Part shown: positions 7,341-15,101 of the stretch, piece after piece
How the letters are laid out: each line of letters begins with the position of its first letter
Position numbering within the stretch: position 1 is the first letter of the stretch
Source of the DNA: an uncultured Chthonomonas sp.
GTDB lineage: Bacteria; Armatimonadota; Chthonomonadetes; Chthonomonadales; CAJBBX01
DNA: 64,000 nt
Direction: 5' to 3'
Assembly (NCBI GenBank): GCA_903951425.1
Contig: CAJBBX010000156.1
Coordinates: 1-64,000, forward strand
Program-made: the position numbers and the translations under genes
Notes under the pieces: generated by a model
Told to the model about the DNA's origin: nothing
Databases searched by the model: none
What the model saw: the letters and a program-made list of their open reading frames with translations, nothing else

Positions 7341-7862
7341 CTATCTGAGAAGCCGGATCTCGACGACGCCGTTGTTGCAGGAGGTGACCATCCCGTCGCG
7401 CCGCGCGGCGTGCGGCAAGAGGACCTCCTTGGCGTAGCGCGCCTTGCCGTGCTGGGCGCTGATGGCCAGGATATCGTCGGTTAACTCCACGGTCAGGTCG
7501 GAGCTGCCGATGCCCGGCATCTCGGCCACTACGAGGATGTGGTCGTCCTCCTCGAAGACGTCCACGATGGGCTCGCGGACCTCCTCGACTATGGCGCGGC
7601 CCGTGCTGCTGTCGGTGTGGACGTTTCCGAAGGGCTCAACCTTGACCCCTTCGTCGCCCAGTCCGACCTTGACCGTGAACCCGTAGACACCCTTCATGGG
7701 CTTGCCGCCGGACTCGGTCGTGAACTCGCCGCTCTTGGAGACCTCCCGAGCCGTCTCGGAGATGCCCTCAAGCTTCTCAAGCAGGCCGGTCAACCCTTTG
7801 AGGATGCCCCCAAAGCCCGCTTCGAAGCCTGTACCGCCGCCCTGGTCGTCAGTTCGTTTCAT
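7341..7862 (-). CDS. gvpH: GvpH-like Hsp20/alpha-crystallin protein
   Basis: This 173-residue protein has a Gly-rich N-terminus, a helical segment (ILKGLTGLLEKLEGI) and a linker with the motif KGVYGFTVKVGL and VEPFGNV that is typical of gas-vesicle GvpH. A C-terminal alpha-crystallin fold follows (VDVFEEDDHILVVAEMPGI through NNGVVEIRLL). GvpH proteins act as small heat-shock chaperones or regulators in gas vesicle clusters. Start ATG 7862 has GGAGG nine bases upstream and overlaps the end of the preceding gene by 14 bp. The frame is open upstream, but the extension is Arg-rich shadow sequence of the preceding gene. Confidence 0.85.
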   Translation of the reverse strand: MKRTDDQGGGTGFEAGFGGILKGLTGLLEKLEGISETAREVSKSGEFTTESGGKPMKGVYGFTVKVGLGDEGVKVEPFGNVHTDSSTGRAIVEEVREPIVDVFEEDDHILVVAEMPGIGSSDLTVELTDDILAISAQHGKARYAKEVLLPHAARRDGMVTSCNNGVVEIRLLR

Positions 7863-8484
7863 CAGCACTGGCCTCCGTGATAGGCGTGAGGAGAGGGAAA
7901 CGCACCTCAATGTCCGGCGCCAGCCACGGGCGCACGTCGTGGAGCGCTCCAAGGAACAGGATGCCGATGCGGCCGGCGATCAGCGTCTCGTCGATCCTCT
8001 CGGCGATGTACCGATCGCGTTGCATCAGGAGGGCGGCCCTGCGCTCGGCGTCGGCCGTCGTATCGTCGGCCGGAGCGCCGGAGTTGGCCGCCGCGATGGC
8101 CCGCTTGATCAACTCGTAGTCCTTGAGCAGGAGCTCGCCGGACTCGGTGCCGACCAGTTCGGCGCCTCGGGCCATCAGGTCGCAGAGCAACTGGTGGTTC
8201 AGGCTTCCGCCCTGGGCAAGCTCCCGCACGATGGCCTGCTCGTGGCCGCAGACAGGCAGGCTGTCCTGGTAGAGCATCGCTCCGGCAAGGCCAATCCCGA
8301 GGCCGTCGACGACCTCGCGGACATCCTGCCATGTTGTGGAGATGCGGCGGCGGTTCGCTTCCCACTGCTGGAGGCCCTGGCGCTCGACGCCGGCCCGGCG
8401 GAGCGTGGGGGCGAGATCGCCCATATCGGTTTCGGTGTGGAGTACCGGGAAGTAGACCAGTGCGCGCCTTGCGTCATTGCTCAA
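7849..8484 (-). CDS. Conserved protein of unknown function, first gene of the gas vesicle operon
   Basis: The 211-residue product has no signal peptide or membrane helix. The N-terminal part contains RALVYFPVLHTETDMGDL, then a region with LYQDSLPVCGHE and GTESGELLLKDYELIK. The C-terminal part has RDRYIAERIDETLIAG followed by GILFLGALHDV, which resembles the short RD-IA-RI-TL-GILF-G-H motif of TraB/ChaN-like proteins. I do not recognise a defined function. The start is TTG 8484 with AAGG upstream; no ATG or GTG fits better. The 14-bp overlap with gvpH and the first position in the run make it a likely vesicle accessory or regulatory protein by association. Confidence 0.6.
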   Translation of the reverse strand: MSNDARRALVYFPVLHTETDMGDLAPTLRRAGVERQGLQQWEANRRRISTTWQDVREVVDGLGIGLAGAMLYQDSLPVCGHEQAIVRELAQGGSLNHQLLCDLMARGAELVGTESGELLLKDYELIKRAIAAANSGAPADDTTADAERRAALLMQRDRYIAERIDETLIAGRIGILFLGALHDVRPWLAPDIEVRFPLLTPITEASADETN

Positions 8485-8867
8485 TCGGGTGCCGCCTTGC
8501 GATTAGTGTTCACTCCTGCCCCTCTAGAGTACGCACGTACCTATCACAAACGGTACGGCCTACCATGGTGCGTGTCCGGTGTATTTGCTGCGGCAGTACC
8601 AGTGCATGACCAGATTTGGGGGCGAGGCGTGATTCGATGATCGGGGCCGCGTCGGCGTATCAGGCAGGGGAAGGGATTCACTCCGTAATCAGAATAGACC
8701 CGCCGAAGTGACCACTGGTGACGGCCCGCGGGAGCCTGACGCTATCTGACGCCGGTTGCCGGCGCGTTGCCGGACGCATCGTCCGGTTCGCGGCAATCCA
8801 GCGCCGGAACCCATCGGCGTTGGCGTGTCGGCAGGGAACCTCGCCCAGGCCGCAGAACCTACGCGGT
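8485..8867. other. Divergent intergenic region between the gas vesicle operon and the glycosidase block
   Basis: These 383 bp separate the TTG of the gas vesicle operon (minus) from the ATG of the GH42-like gene (plus). I see no coding sequence here. It contains the inverted repeat and promoter-like pair described separately (8521-8557) and a locally AT-richer stretch at 8675-8700 (GTAATCAGAATAGAC) that may hold the plus-strand promoter. No riboswitch or RNA gene is recognisable. Confidence 0.6.
8521..8557 (-). promoter_or_regulatory. Candidate promoter with overlapping inverted repeat for the gas vesicle operon
   Basis: On the minus strand TTGTGA (8549-8544) and TAGAGG (8526-8521) are 17 bases apart, a weak sigma-70-like pair starting about 37 bp before the operon TTG. 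The -35 is straddled by the inverted repeat CGTACC (8536-8541) and GGTACG (8552-8557) with a 10-base spacer, suited to a dimeric regulator. The match is weak and position is the main support. Confidence 0.3.
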
Positions 8868-10823
8868 ATGAACAGAACGTGCCTCATGGTCGCGGCCGTT
8901 GCGCTCCTGGCGGCTTGCGCCGGCGCACAACAGGACGCGCCGCCCATCGGCAAGACCCGCATCCCCTGGTACACCGGCAACATGAGCGTCTACCCGTTCA
9001 TGTCCTACTGGGGCACCTTTGCCGGGCCGGCGTCCGATCTGGCGACGCCGCAGCGCATCGCGCAACTCAAGCGGATCGGCGTCTTCGCCGACTGCGACTA
9101 CCAGTCGTGGTGCATGGTGGAGCAGGCGCCGGGCAACTGGGACTTCTCGCTCTACCGCGGCAACGCCGACGCGCTCCATGCGGCCGGCATCGGCTACGTG
9201 CCCTTCTCCTGGGTCCACTTCCCGCCCAAGTGGTACCTGGAGCGGCCCGAGTTCGTCCCCTACCAGTGCGCCGAGCACGGCGAGAAGCTGCTCCAGCTCT
9301 CGCCTTGGGCGCCCAACGTCTGGGACATCTACCGGGAGTTCTACAAGCGCCAGCATCAGGCCATGGGAGAGCGCGTGGGGTGGATCCGCATGTCCACTCC
9401 GTCGGACTACGGCGAGATCGGCTACCCCGCCGCCATGACCTCGTGGCTCGTGCCCCAGAAGCACGCCCACGCCGGCTACTGGTGCGGCGACCCCTACGCC
9501 CGCGAGGACTTCCGCGCCGAGATGCGCCGCAAGTTCCGTGGCCTGGCCGCGCTGAACGCTCGCTGGGGCACGGCATTCGCCACGTGGGATGCAGTGGCCT
9601 ACCCGGCGCTGGAGGGCAGTCAGGGGGCCGCACAGGCCCGTAAGAGCGGCTCTGCGCAGGACCGCCGCCGCTGGCTCGACTTTGTCGACTGGTACTACGG
9701 CGTCTGGATCCGCTTCACGCCCCGCATGGCGACGCTGCTCCGGTCCATCTACCCCACCAACCCGCTCGTCGCCTCTGTGGGCTACGCCTCCGAGGTGACC
9801 TGCTTCGGCAACGACTACACCGCCATCCCCAAGATGGCCGCCAGGGCGGGCCTGGCCCTGCAGACGCCCGGCAATGTCTCCTACTACGGCGTCAAGCGCG
9901 TCTCCACGGCGTGCCGTTTCTACGGATGCCCCTTCTACACCGAGCCGCCGGGCGATGTGCCGCCGGACGCCGAGGTCGCTCGCTTCTTCTGCGACATCTC
10001 CAACGGCGTGCAGGTCTACTTCGAGTACCCCGACAACCTGGACCGCGCGCGGGCCAAGCTGGTCACGTACAAAGAGCACATGACCGGCGGGCGTCCGCTC
10101 GTCGACCTGGCGCTCTTCCACCCGACCACGGAGCACAGGCTGAACGCAGGCGAGGGCAACTTCCCGCTGGACGTCTTCCTGTTGAGCGAACAGGGGCGCG
10201 ACCGGTACGACTTCGACGTCGTGGACGAGTCGCTCATCGCCGACGGCGCGCTACGGCCCTACCGGGCGCTGGTCTACGTGGCGGGCCGCGTGGTGGAGGC
10301 CCGGACGCTGGCCAAGCTGGAGGCCTGGGTCCGCGCGGGCGGCATCCTGCTCACCTGCCGCCTGGGCGGCGTCGAGACCGTAGAAGGCGACCGTACAGCC
10401 TGGCGGCGGCTGGTCGGCCCGGAACCGGCAATCGCCGCTCCGGGGGCTCAGCGCTGGGACTGGGCGGCCGTTCGGGCATCCTGCGTGCGCCGCGTGGGCA
10501 AGGGCGCCGCAGTTGCGTTGCCCGTGGCTCCCAGCGACCGTGATCGGCTTATGGAGGCCGTCGAGCGGCTGGCGCACCATGCGGCGGACCTCGTGCCCGG
10601 CGCCGCCTCGGCCCCGCTCATCGACGGCGTGGCTGACGGCGTGCAGGCGACCCTCCTGCCCGACCGCATCCTCTACTTCAACCCGTCGGACGCACCGATC
10701 ACCAAGCGCATCCGCTTCCGCCCGGCCGACTGGACCCGCAGCCGCCTGCGCCCGGACCCCATGGAGCAGGAGCTGATCCTTCCCCCGCACTCCATCGAGG
10801 CGATCCTCCTGAAAGCGCTGTGA
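8868..10823 (+). CDS. Secreted GH42-like glycoside hydrolase (putative lipoprotein)
   Basis: The 651-residue protein starts at ATG 8868 with a signal peptide ending in LLAAC-A, a plausible lipobox. A TIM barrel follows: RIAQLKRIGVFADCDYQSWCMVE, APGNWDFSLY, then DYGEIGYP, where E183 is a candidate acid/base. The segment near 400-500 (LVDLALFHPTTEH, YRALVYVAGRVV, WVRAGGILLTCRLGG) matches the glutamine-amidotransferase-like trimerisation domain of GH42 beta-galactosidases. A small beta domain ends the protein. The GE-YP motif is also reminiscent of GH14, so the exact family and substrate are open. It converges on the WbsX-like gene. Confidence 0.7.
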   Translation: MNRTCLMVAAVALLAACAGAQQDAPPIGKTRIPWYTGNMSVYPFMSYWGTFAGPASDLATPQRIAQLKRIGVFADCDYQSWCMVEQAPGNWDFSLYRGNADALHAAGIGYVPFSWVHFPPKWYLERPEFVPYQCAEHGEKLLQLSPWAPNVWDIYREFYKRQHQAMGERVGWIRMSTPSDYGEIGYPAAMTSWLVPQKHAHAGYWCGDPYAREDFRAEMRRKFRGLAALNARWGTAFATWDAVAYPALEGSQGAAQARKSGSAQDRRRWLDFVDWYYGVWIRFTPRMATLLRSIYPTNPLVASVGYASEVTCFGNDYTAIPKMAARAGLALQTPGNVSYYGVKRVSTACRFYGCPFYTEPPGDVPPDAEVARFFCDISNGVQVYFEYPDNLDRARAKLVTYKEHMTGGRPLVDLALFHPTTEHRLNAGEGNFPLDVFLLSEQGRDRYDFDVVDESLIADGALRPYRALVYVAGRVVEARTLAKLEAWVRAGGILLTCRLGGVETVEGDRTAWRRLVGPEPAIAAPGAQRWDWAAVRASCVRRVGKGAAVALPVAPSDRDRLMEAVERLAHHAADLVPGAASAPLIDGVADGVQATLLPDRILYFNPSDAPITKRIRFRPADWTRSRLRPDPMEQELILPPHSIEAILLKAL

Positions 10824-10853
10824 GGCGGGCGGATGAGTAGCCTGGGCAGACGC

Positions 10854-10886
10854 GTCGGACGTGTCTGACCCGTCCGACATGTCAGA
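10854..10886. repeat. Nested inverted repeats of the TCGGAC/TCTGAC type between convergent genes
   Basis: GTCGGAC (10854-10860) pairs with GTCCGAC (10872-10878), and TCTGAC (10864-10869) pairs with GTCAGA (10881-10886). The two stems interleave, so they are alternative hairpins, and the two halves also read as a direct repeat of about 18 bp. The element spans the 58 bp between the convergent stops at 10823 and 10882 and overlaps the second stop. It may be a bidirectional terminator or a copy of a short dispersed repeat. Confidence 0.45.
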
Positions 10887-12495
10887 TTGGGGCCCCCAGC
10901 AACCGCGCCTTCGCGGCCGCCACCAGCTCCACCGTGTCCACGTCGATGGCGGCGCCCGCGGCGTCAACCGGATCGATGCGCAGGCGCTGCAGCGTGCCCG
11001 CCCAGCGCGGCGAGGCCGTCAACGGGATGTCGTAGGTGCGCCACGTGCCGTCGGCCTGCACACGGAACGAGGCGCTGCTCTTTTCCGACATGGCCCGGTC
11101 GGCGGTGTCCCAGAAGACCTGGCCGGTCCGCTCGGCTGCAGGCCCAGTCGGCGTCACGCGCATGCGGATGCGTAGCACACTCACCTCGGAGCAGGGCACG
11201 AAGGTCCAGGGGCTCGTGATCTGCGGGTCGCCGTGGTCGGCGGTCATGTGCAGCGCGCCCCACTCTGCCTTGAGGCCCGTCGTACCCGTGGAGGTCCAGC
11301 CCTGGGTCTCGCGGTCGAAGGTCCACAGGGTCTCGCGAGGCAACGTTGCGCTGAACGCCGGATTGGGCCGGCCGAGCTTGCGCGGCGTGGGGTCCGTGTG
11401 CTTCGGAGCGCCGGGGCAGAAGACGCTCCGCACCTTGTCCAGGTAGGCGAAGCCCCACTCCACGGTGGGCTCCAGGATGCACCCCTCGCCCCACTCGTTC
11501 CACGCCTCGATCATGACGATGTTGTCGCGGTTCACATGCTCCCGAGCGTTGCGGAGTTGCTTCTCAAAGAGCGCCGGTGTGGAGCCCGTCCGAAGCAGGT
11601 CCCTGTCGCGGCACCATGGCCTCCGATCCCAGCCGGGCATCACGGTGGGCCAGAAGCGGCCGTCCGTGAGCTTGCCCCAGTGGTTCCAGAGGTTCACGCC
11701 CTCCTGCTCCAGCGCAGCGTAGGGCGCCTCTGCCTCCGTGCCGGGACCGATGATCTTGGTGCCCGCATACGGGTAGTTGTAGATCGAGAAGGAGCTGACC
11801 CCTGCCGCCAGCGTGTCGCGCAGGATCTGCTCTCCCACGATCTCGCCCTCGCAGCTGACGATACGGACGCCGGGCAGGCCCGCCTCCCGCGCCCGCTGGT
11901 CCAGCAAGCCGAACGCCTTCCTTGCGCCCTCCACGCCCAGGTTCTTCACGAAGCTGGCTGCGGAAAGGATCATCACCACGGGCTTCCCGTCCAGCCACAG
12001 GCAGCTCGGGTGCTTCAGGTACTTCGGCACGATGACGTCGGCGAAGCTCCGCATCTGCTCGGCGGTCATGGTCTGCCACGGTGCGTGGTTGCACCAGTTG
12101 ATACAGAACTTGAACCGGTCGATGTACTTGGAGCGCAGCAGGCTCCGCTCCAGCGCGCCCTCGAGCATCTCCGTGCCGTCGTGCGTGTAGTAGTCATAGG
12201 CGAAGAAGCTCACGCCGTGGTCCAGCGCCCACTTGATGTGCCAGTCGGCGGTCTCAACCCGCGCCTGGTCATAGGGCCCCAGCATCGGCTGGAGCACCTT
12301 GGGGTTGGCCAGGATGGGCCACCAGGACTCGGGCCGCTCCCATCCGGGGAAGTAGTAGACACCTACGATCCGGTCGGCGCGCGGAGGCGCCGGCGCGGGC
12401 ACGCCCCTGGGGGCGGGCGTAGCCTGCCCGGCTGTCGCGGCGCAGACCAGCGTCGCCGCCATCATCGCAAGGCCGGCGCGGGGACATCTGGGCAT
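10882..12495 (-). CDS. Secreted WbsX/GH99-like glycosidase with C-terminal carbohydrate-binding-like domain
   Basis: The 537-residue product starts at ATG 12495 (AGGAG eight bases upstream) with a signal peptide ending near AATAGQA. The catalytic region has WbsX/GH99-like landmarks: VGVYYFPGW, then HGVSFFAYDYYTHDG, FKFCINWCNH, VVMILSAASF and VMIEAWNEWGEGCILEPT. WbsX proteins were first named as glycosyltransferases, but the GH99-like fold and signal peptide point to an exported endo-glycosidase (alpha-mannan type in GH99). Residues from about 375 form a beta-rich domain resembling a carbohydrate-binding module. It lies 14 bp after the upstream permease gene and so may be read with it. Confidence 0.75.
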   Translation of the reverse strand: MPRCPRAGLAMMAATLVCAATAGQATPAPRGVPAPAPPRADRIVGVYYFPGWERPESWWPILANPKVLQPMLGPYDQARVETADWHIKWALDHGVSFFAYDYYTHDGTEMLEGALERSLLRSKYIDRFKFCINWCNHAPWQTMTAEQMRSFADVIVPKYLKHPSCLWLDGKPVVMILSAASFVKNLGVEGARKAFGLLDQRAREAGLPGVRIVSCEGEIVGEQILRDTLAAGVSSFSIYNYPYAGTKIIGPGTEAEAPYAALEQEGVNLWNHWGKLTDGRFWPTVMPGWDRRPWCRDRDLLRTGSTPALFEKQLRNAREHVNRDNIVMIEAWNEWGEGCILEPTVEWGFAYLDKVRSVFCPGAPKHTDPTPRKLGRPNPAFSATLPRETLWTFDRETQGWTSTGTTGLKAEWGALHMTADHGDPQITSPWTFVPCSEVSVLRIRMRVTPTGPAAERTGQVFWDTADRAMSEKSSASFRVQADGTWRTYDIPLTASPRWAGTLQRLRIDPVDAAGAAIDVDTVELVAAAKARLLGAPI

Positions 12496-12509
12496 GGGTG
12501 TCGCTCCTG

Positions 12510-13889
12510 TCAGTGCGGCAGTCCGAAGATGAAGTAGACCAGGCAGAGGGCCGAGAGTGCCAGCAGGCCCGGTTTCAGCTCACGGCCGCGCCCTGCCAGA
12601 GCCTTGATGACGGGGTAGATGACAAGCCCCGCTGTGAGCCCATTCCCGATGCTGTAGGTGAACACCATCATCGTGATGCTGGTGAGAGCCGGAGCGGCTT
12701 CAGTGATGTCGCTCAGGTCGAGCTTTGTCAGCAACCCGGCCATGAGGACGCCGACTACCACCAGCGCCGGGCCGTAGGCGTAGGTCATTCGCTGCAGCGG
12801 CTCAAGCAGCGGGATGAAGAAGAGAGCCGCGACGAAGAGTAGGCCCGTCACCACTGCGGCCAGGCCGGTGCGTGCCCCCTCGCGGATGCCCGTGGCTGAC
12901 TCGATGTAGGCGCCGCTGGTGCTGGTTCCCACGCAGGCCGCGAACATGCAGGTGAGGGCGTCCACGGTCATCGGCTTCTCGACCTCGGGGAAGGAGCCGT
13001 CCTCGCGCAGCATCCCCGCCGCCGCGCCAACGCCGACCAAAGTGCCCAGGGTGTCGAGGAAGCTCATCAGGAACAGCGTCATCAGCACCGGCAGTAGCGA
13101 TAGCCGGAGTACGCCGGTGATGTCAAGCCGGAATGCGAGATCGCCCAAGCTGTACTGGCCGAGGAAGGGCGTTGCCGCCAGGGCCCTCGGCGCGGGTCCG
13201 AGGCCCATCGCGATGCCCGCCACGCCCGTCGCTGCCATGCCGATCAGGATCGCCCCTGGTACGCGCCGGTGCAGTAGCGCGCAGATCAGGAGGAAGCAGC
13301 CGACGGACAGCAGCGCTTGGGGCGTATGGAGTGCGCCGATCTTGAGCGGCACGTCGGGAGCACGGAGAAGACCTGTAGGCAGCGTTAGCGCGGCTGGGTC
13401 CATGCCCGCGGCGCCGCTGGTGACGATGCCGGTTTCGTACAGGCCAATGAGCGCCAGGAAGAGGCCGATACCCACTGCAAAGGAGAGCTTTAGGCTCACC
13501 GGGATGGCGTCAAAGAGCCAGCCACGCAGTTTCAGCAGCGTGAGGATGAGGAAGAGGGCGCCGCTGACGAAGACGGTGCCGAGCCGTTGCTCCCAGCCGA
13601 TGCCCATGGCGGCCAGGCCGAACGCGATGAAGGCGTTCTCGCCCATGTAGGGAGCGACGGCGATCGGCAGATTGGCGTAGAAGCCCATCAAGAGGCAGCC
13701 GAAGGCTGCTGTCAGGATGGTCGCTACCGTGCTCGGACCAGCAGGTATGCCCGCGAACGCCAGGATCGCGGGGTTGACGACGATGATGTAGGCCATGGTC
13801 ACGAAAGTCGTGATGCCGCCGATAGCCTCGATCTTGAGCGACGTGCCGCGCTCGCTGATCCGAAACCGCGATTCAAGGGCCTCTCTCAT
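12510..13889 (-). CDS. AzgA/NCS2-type purine permease
   Basis: The 459-residue integral membrane protein has about 12-14 hydrophobic helices. The N-terminus (GTSLKIEAIGGITTFVTMAYIIVVNP) and ANLPIAVAPYMGENAFIAFG are diagnostic of the AzgA (adenine/guanine/hypoxanthine) branch of NCS2 proton symporters. MSFLDTLGTLVGVGAAAGML is the second conserved loop and GTSTSGAYIESATGIREGARTGLAA the third. I use ATG 13889, which overlaps the stop of the preceding secreted enzyme (ATGA); the longer frame covers that gene's coding sequence. The substrate is assigned by family only. Translational coupling to a glycosidase is unexpected for a nucleobase permease. Confidence 0.9.
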   Translation of the reverse strand: MREALESRFRISERGTSLKIEAIGGITTFVTMAYIIVVNPAILAFAGIPAGPSTVATILTAAFGCLLMGFYANLPIAVAPYMGENAFIAFGLAAMGIGWEQRLGTVFVSGALFLILTLLKLRGWLFDAIPVSLKLSFAVGIGLFLALIGLYETGIVTSGAAGMDPAALTLPTGLLRAPDVPLKIGALHTPQALLSVGCFLLICALLHRRVPGAILIGMAATGVAGIAMGLGPAPRALAATPFLGQYSLGDLAFRLDITGVLRLSLLPVLMTLFLMSFLDTLGTLVGVGAAAGMLREDGSFPEVEKPMTVDALTCMFAACVGTSTSGAYIESATGIREGARTGLAAVVTGLLFVAALFFIPLLEPLQRMTYAYGPALVVVGVLMAGLLTKLDLSDITEAAPALTSITMMVFTYSIGNGLTAGLVIYPVIKALAGRGRELKPGLLALSALCLVYFIFGLPH

Positions 13890-15094
13890 CGCTCTTTTCC
13901 TCGCCCGTGCGCCGGGCGCATGTCGGCATCCGTGAGGCGCATCCGCATCCAGCGCATCTCTTTGTAGCGATAGTCCCAAGCCGCGCCGGGCTGCGTCTCC
14001 GGTTTCCACGCGTAGAAGACGGTGAGCCACATGGCGCCGCCCTCGTCGCGCACCGCCAGCGCCTCAGGCACGTGCGACGAGGCCAGCCCTTCCGGCCGCA
14101 CATGGCCCAGCACGCGCCACTCGCGGCCGTCGTCGGACCGGGCCACCGTGATCTGCCGCCCGTCGCCCCCAAGGGCCTCGGGAAAGCCTGGCGCATCCGA
14201 TAAGGCGTACCAGACCCGCCCGGCCTTCACGACAGAGGTATTGGGCCAGTCGCGCAGGATCGGATCACGGCCCGACCGAAGCACGCGCCATTCGGCGGGG
14301 TTCATGAAGTCGCCCCTGCACTCGGCCTCGCCTCCGCAGAGGAAGGTGCCGGGATGGTAGTAGTCGAACCAGAGCCGCCACCGCGTCCCGTCGAGCGCCA
14401 GGCTCGGGCGGTGGTAGGACCCGTAGTGGCCGTCGGGCGGGAAGCTGGACGTGGCCTTGGCGGAGATGTCCCACCGGTTGGCCGTCTCGCCCTCCCAGAG
14501 CAGTAGCGGCCGCTCGGAGGTGCGCCAGTGGATGCCATCGCGCGAGGTGGCGCCCATGACGCAGTTGGTGATGTACATGCGCTGCGGCGTCATCTCAACG
14601 TGGGGCTCGAAGCCGACGCTGGAGTAGGCCATGTGATAGGTCCCGTTGCAAACCACCACCGACGGGTCGCCCACGGCCGCGTTGTCGAAGGTCCTGGTCC
14701 CGCGGGCCAGCACCGGCGCCCAGAGCTCGGGCTTGCCGCTCGTATCCCACGTGGCGCGATCCTGTGCGTCCCCGGCGTAGACCTCCCATGCCGCCATGTC
14801 GCGCGAGCGGGCGTGGTAGATGGCGTCGCCGCCGGGACCGGGCAGGTTGTTGTCGTGCGCCGCCCATCCAAAGAACCACATTCGGTACGGGTAGCGCCGG
14901 TCGGCCACCCGCACCACGCGCGCGTTGTACAGGTTGTGGAATGGCCCCAACACGCGGGTGCGGGGCGTCTCCCACCGGGATGTCAGGTCATTCAGCCGAC
15001 CCGCGTCGGCAGGCGAGGCGAGGTAGCGTTGAGCCGCGACCGGCATGGCCGAAGCGAGCGTACAGAGCGCAGCCGCCACCACCCCCCACCCCAT
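13886..15094 (-). CDS. Secreted beta-propeller glycosidase-like protein (GH32/43/130 fold)
   Basis: The 402-residue protein has an N-terminal signal peptide (VVAAALCTLASAMPVAAQ). Blade-like repeats typical of five-bladed propeller glycosidases follow: YPYRMWFFGW, GDAIYHARSRDMAAWEV, DPSVVVCNGTYHMAYS, YGSYHRPSLALDGTRWRLWFDYY and AGRVWYALSDAP, with alternating D, W and S-x-D turns. The exact GH family cannot be read by eye. The start ATG 15094 lies seven bases after the URO-D-like stop, and its own stop overlaps the purine permease start. It probably degrades or binds an oligosaccharide outside the cytoplasm. Confidence 0.65.
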   Translation of the reverse strand: MGWGVVAAALCTLASAMPVAAQRYLASPADAGRLNDLTSRWETPRTRVLGPFHNLYNARVVRVADRRYPYRMWFFGWAAHDNNLPGPGGDAIYHARSRDMAAWEVYAGDAQDRATWDTSGKPELWAPVLARGTRTFDNAAVGDPSVVVCNGTYHMAYSSVGFEPHVEMTPQRMYITNCVMGATSRDGIHWRTSERPLLLWEGETANRWDISAKATSSFPPDGHYGSYHRPSLALDGTRWRLWFDYYHPGTFLCGGEAECRGDFMNPAEWRVLRSGRDPILRDWPNTSVVKAGRVWYALSDAPGFPEALGGDGRQITVARSDDGREWRVLGHVRPEGLASSHVPEALAVRDEGGAMWLTVFYAWKPETQPGAAWDYRYKEMRWMRMRLTDADMRPAHGRGKER

Positions 15095-15101
15095 GGCGCA
15101 C

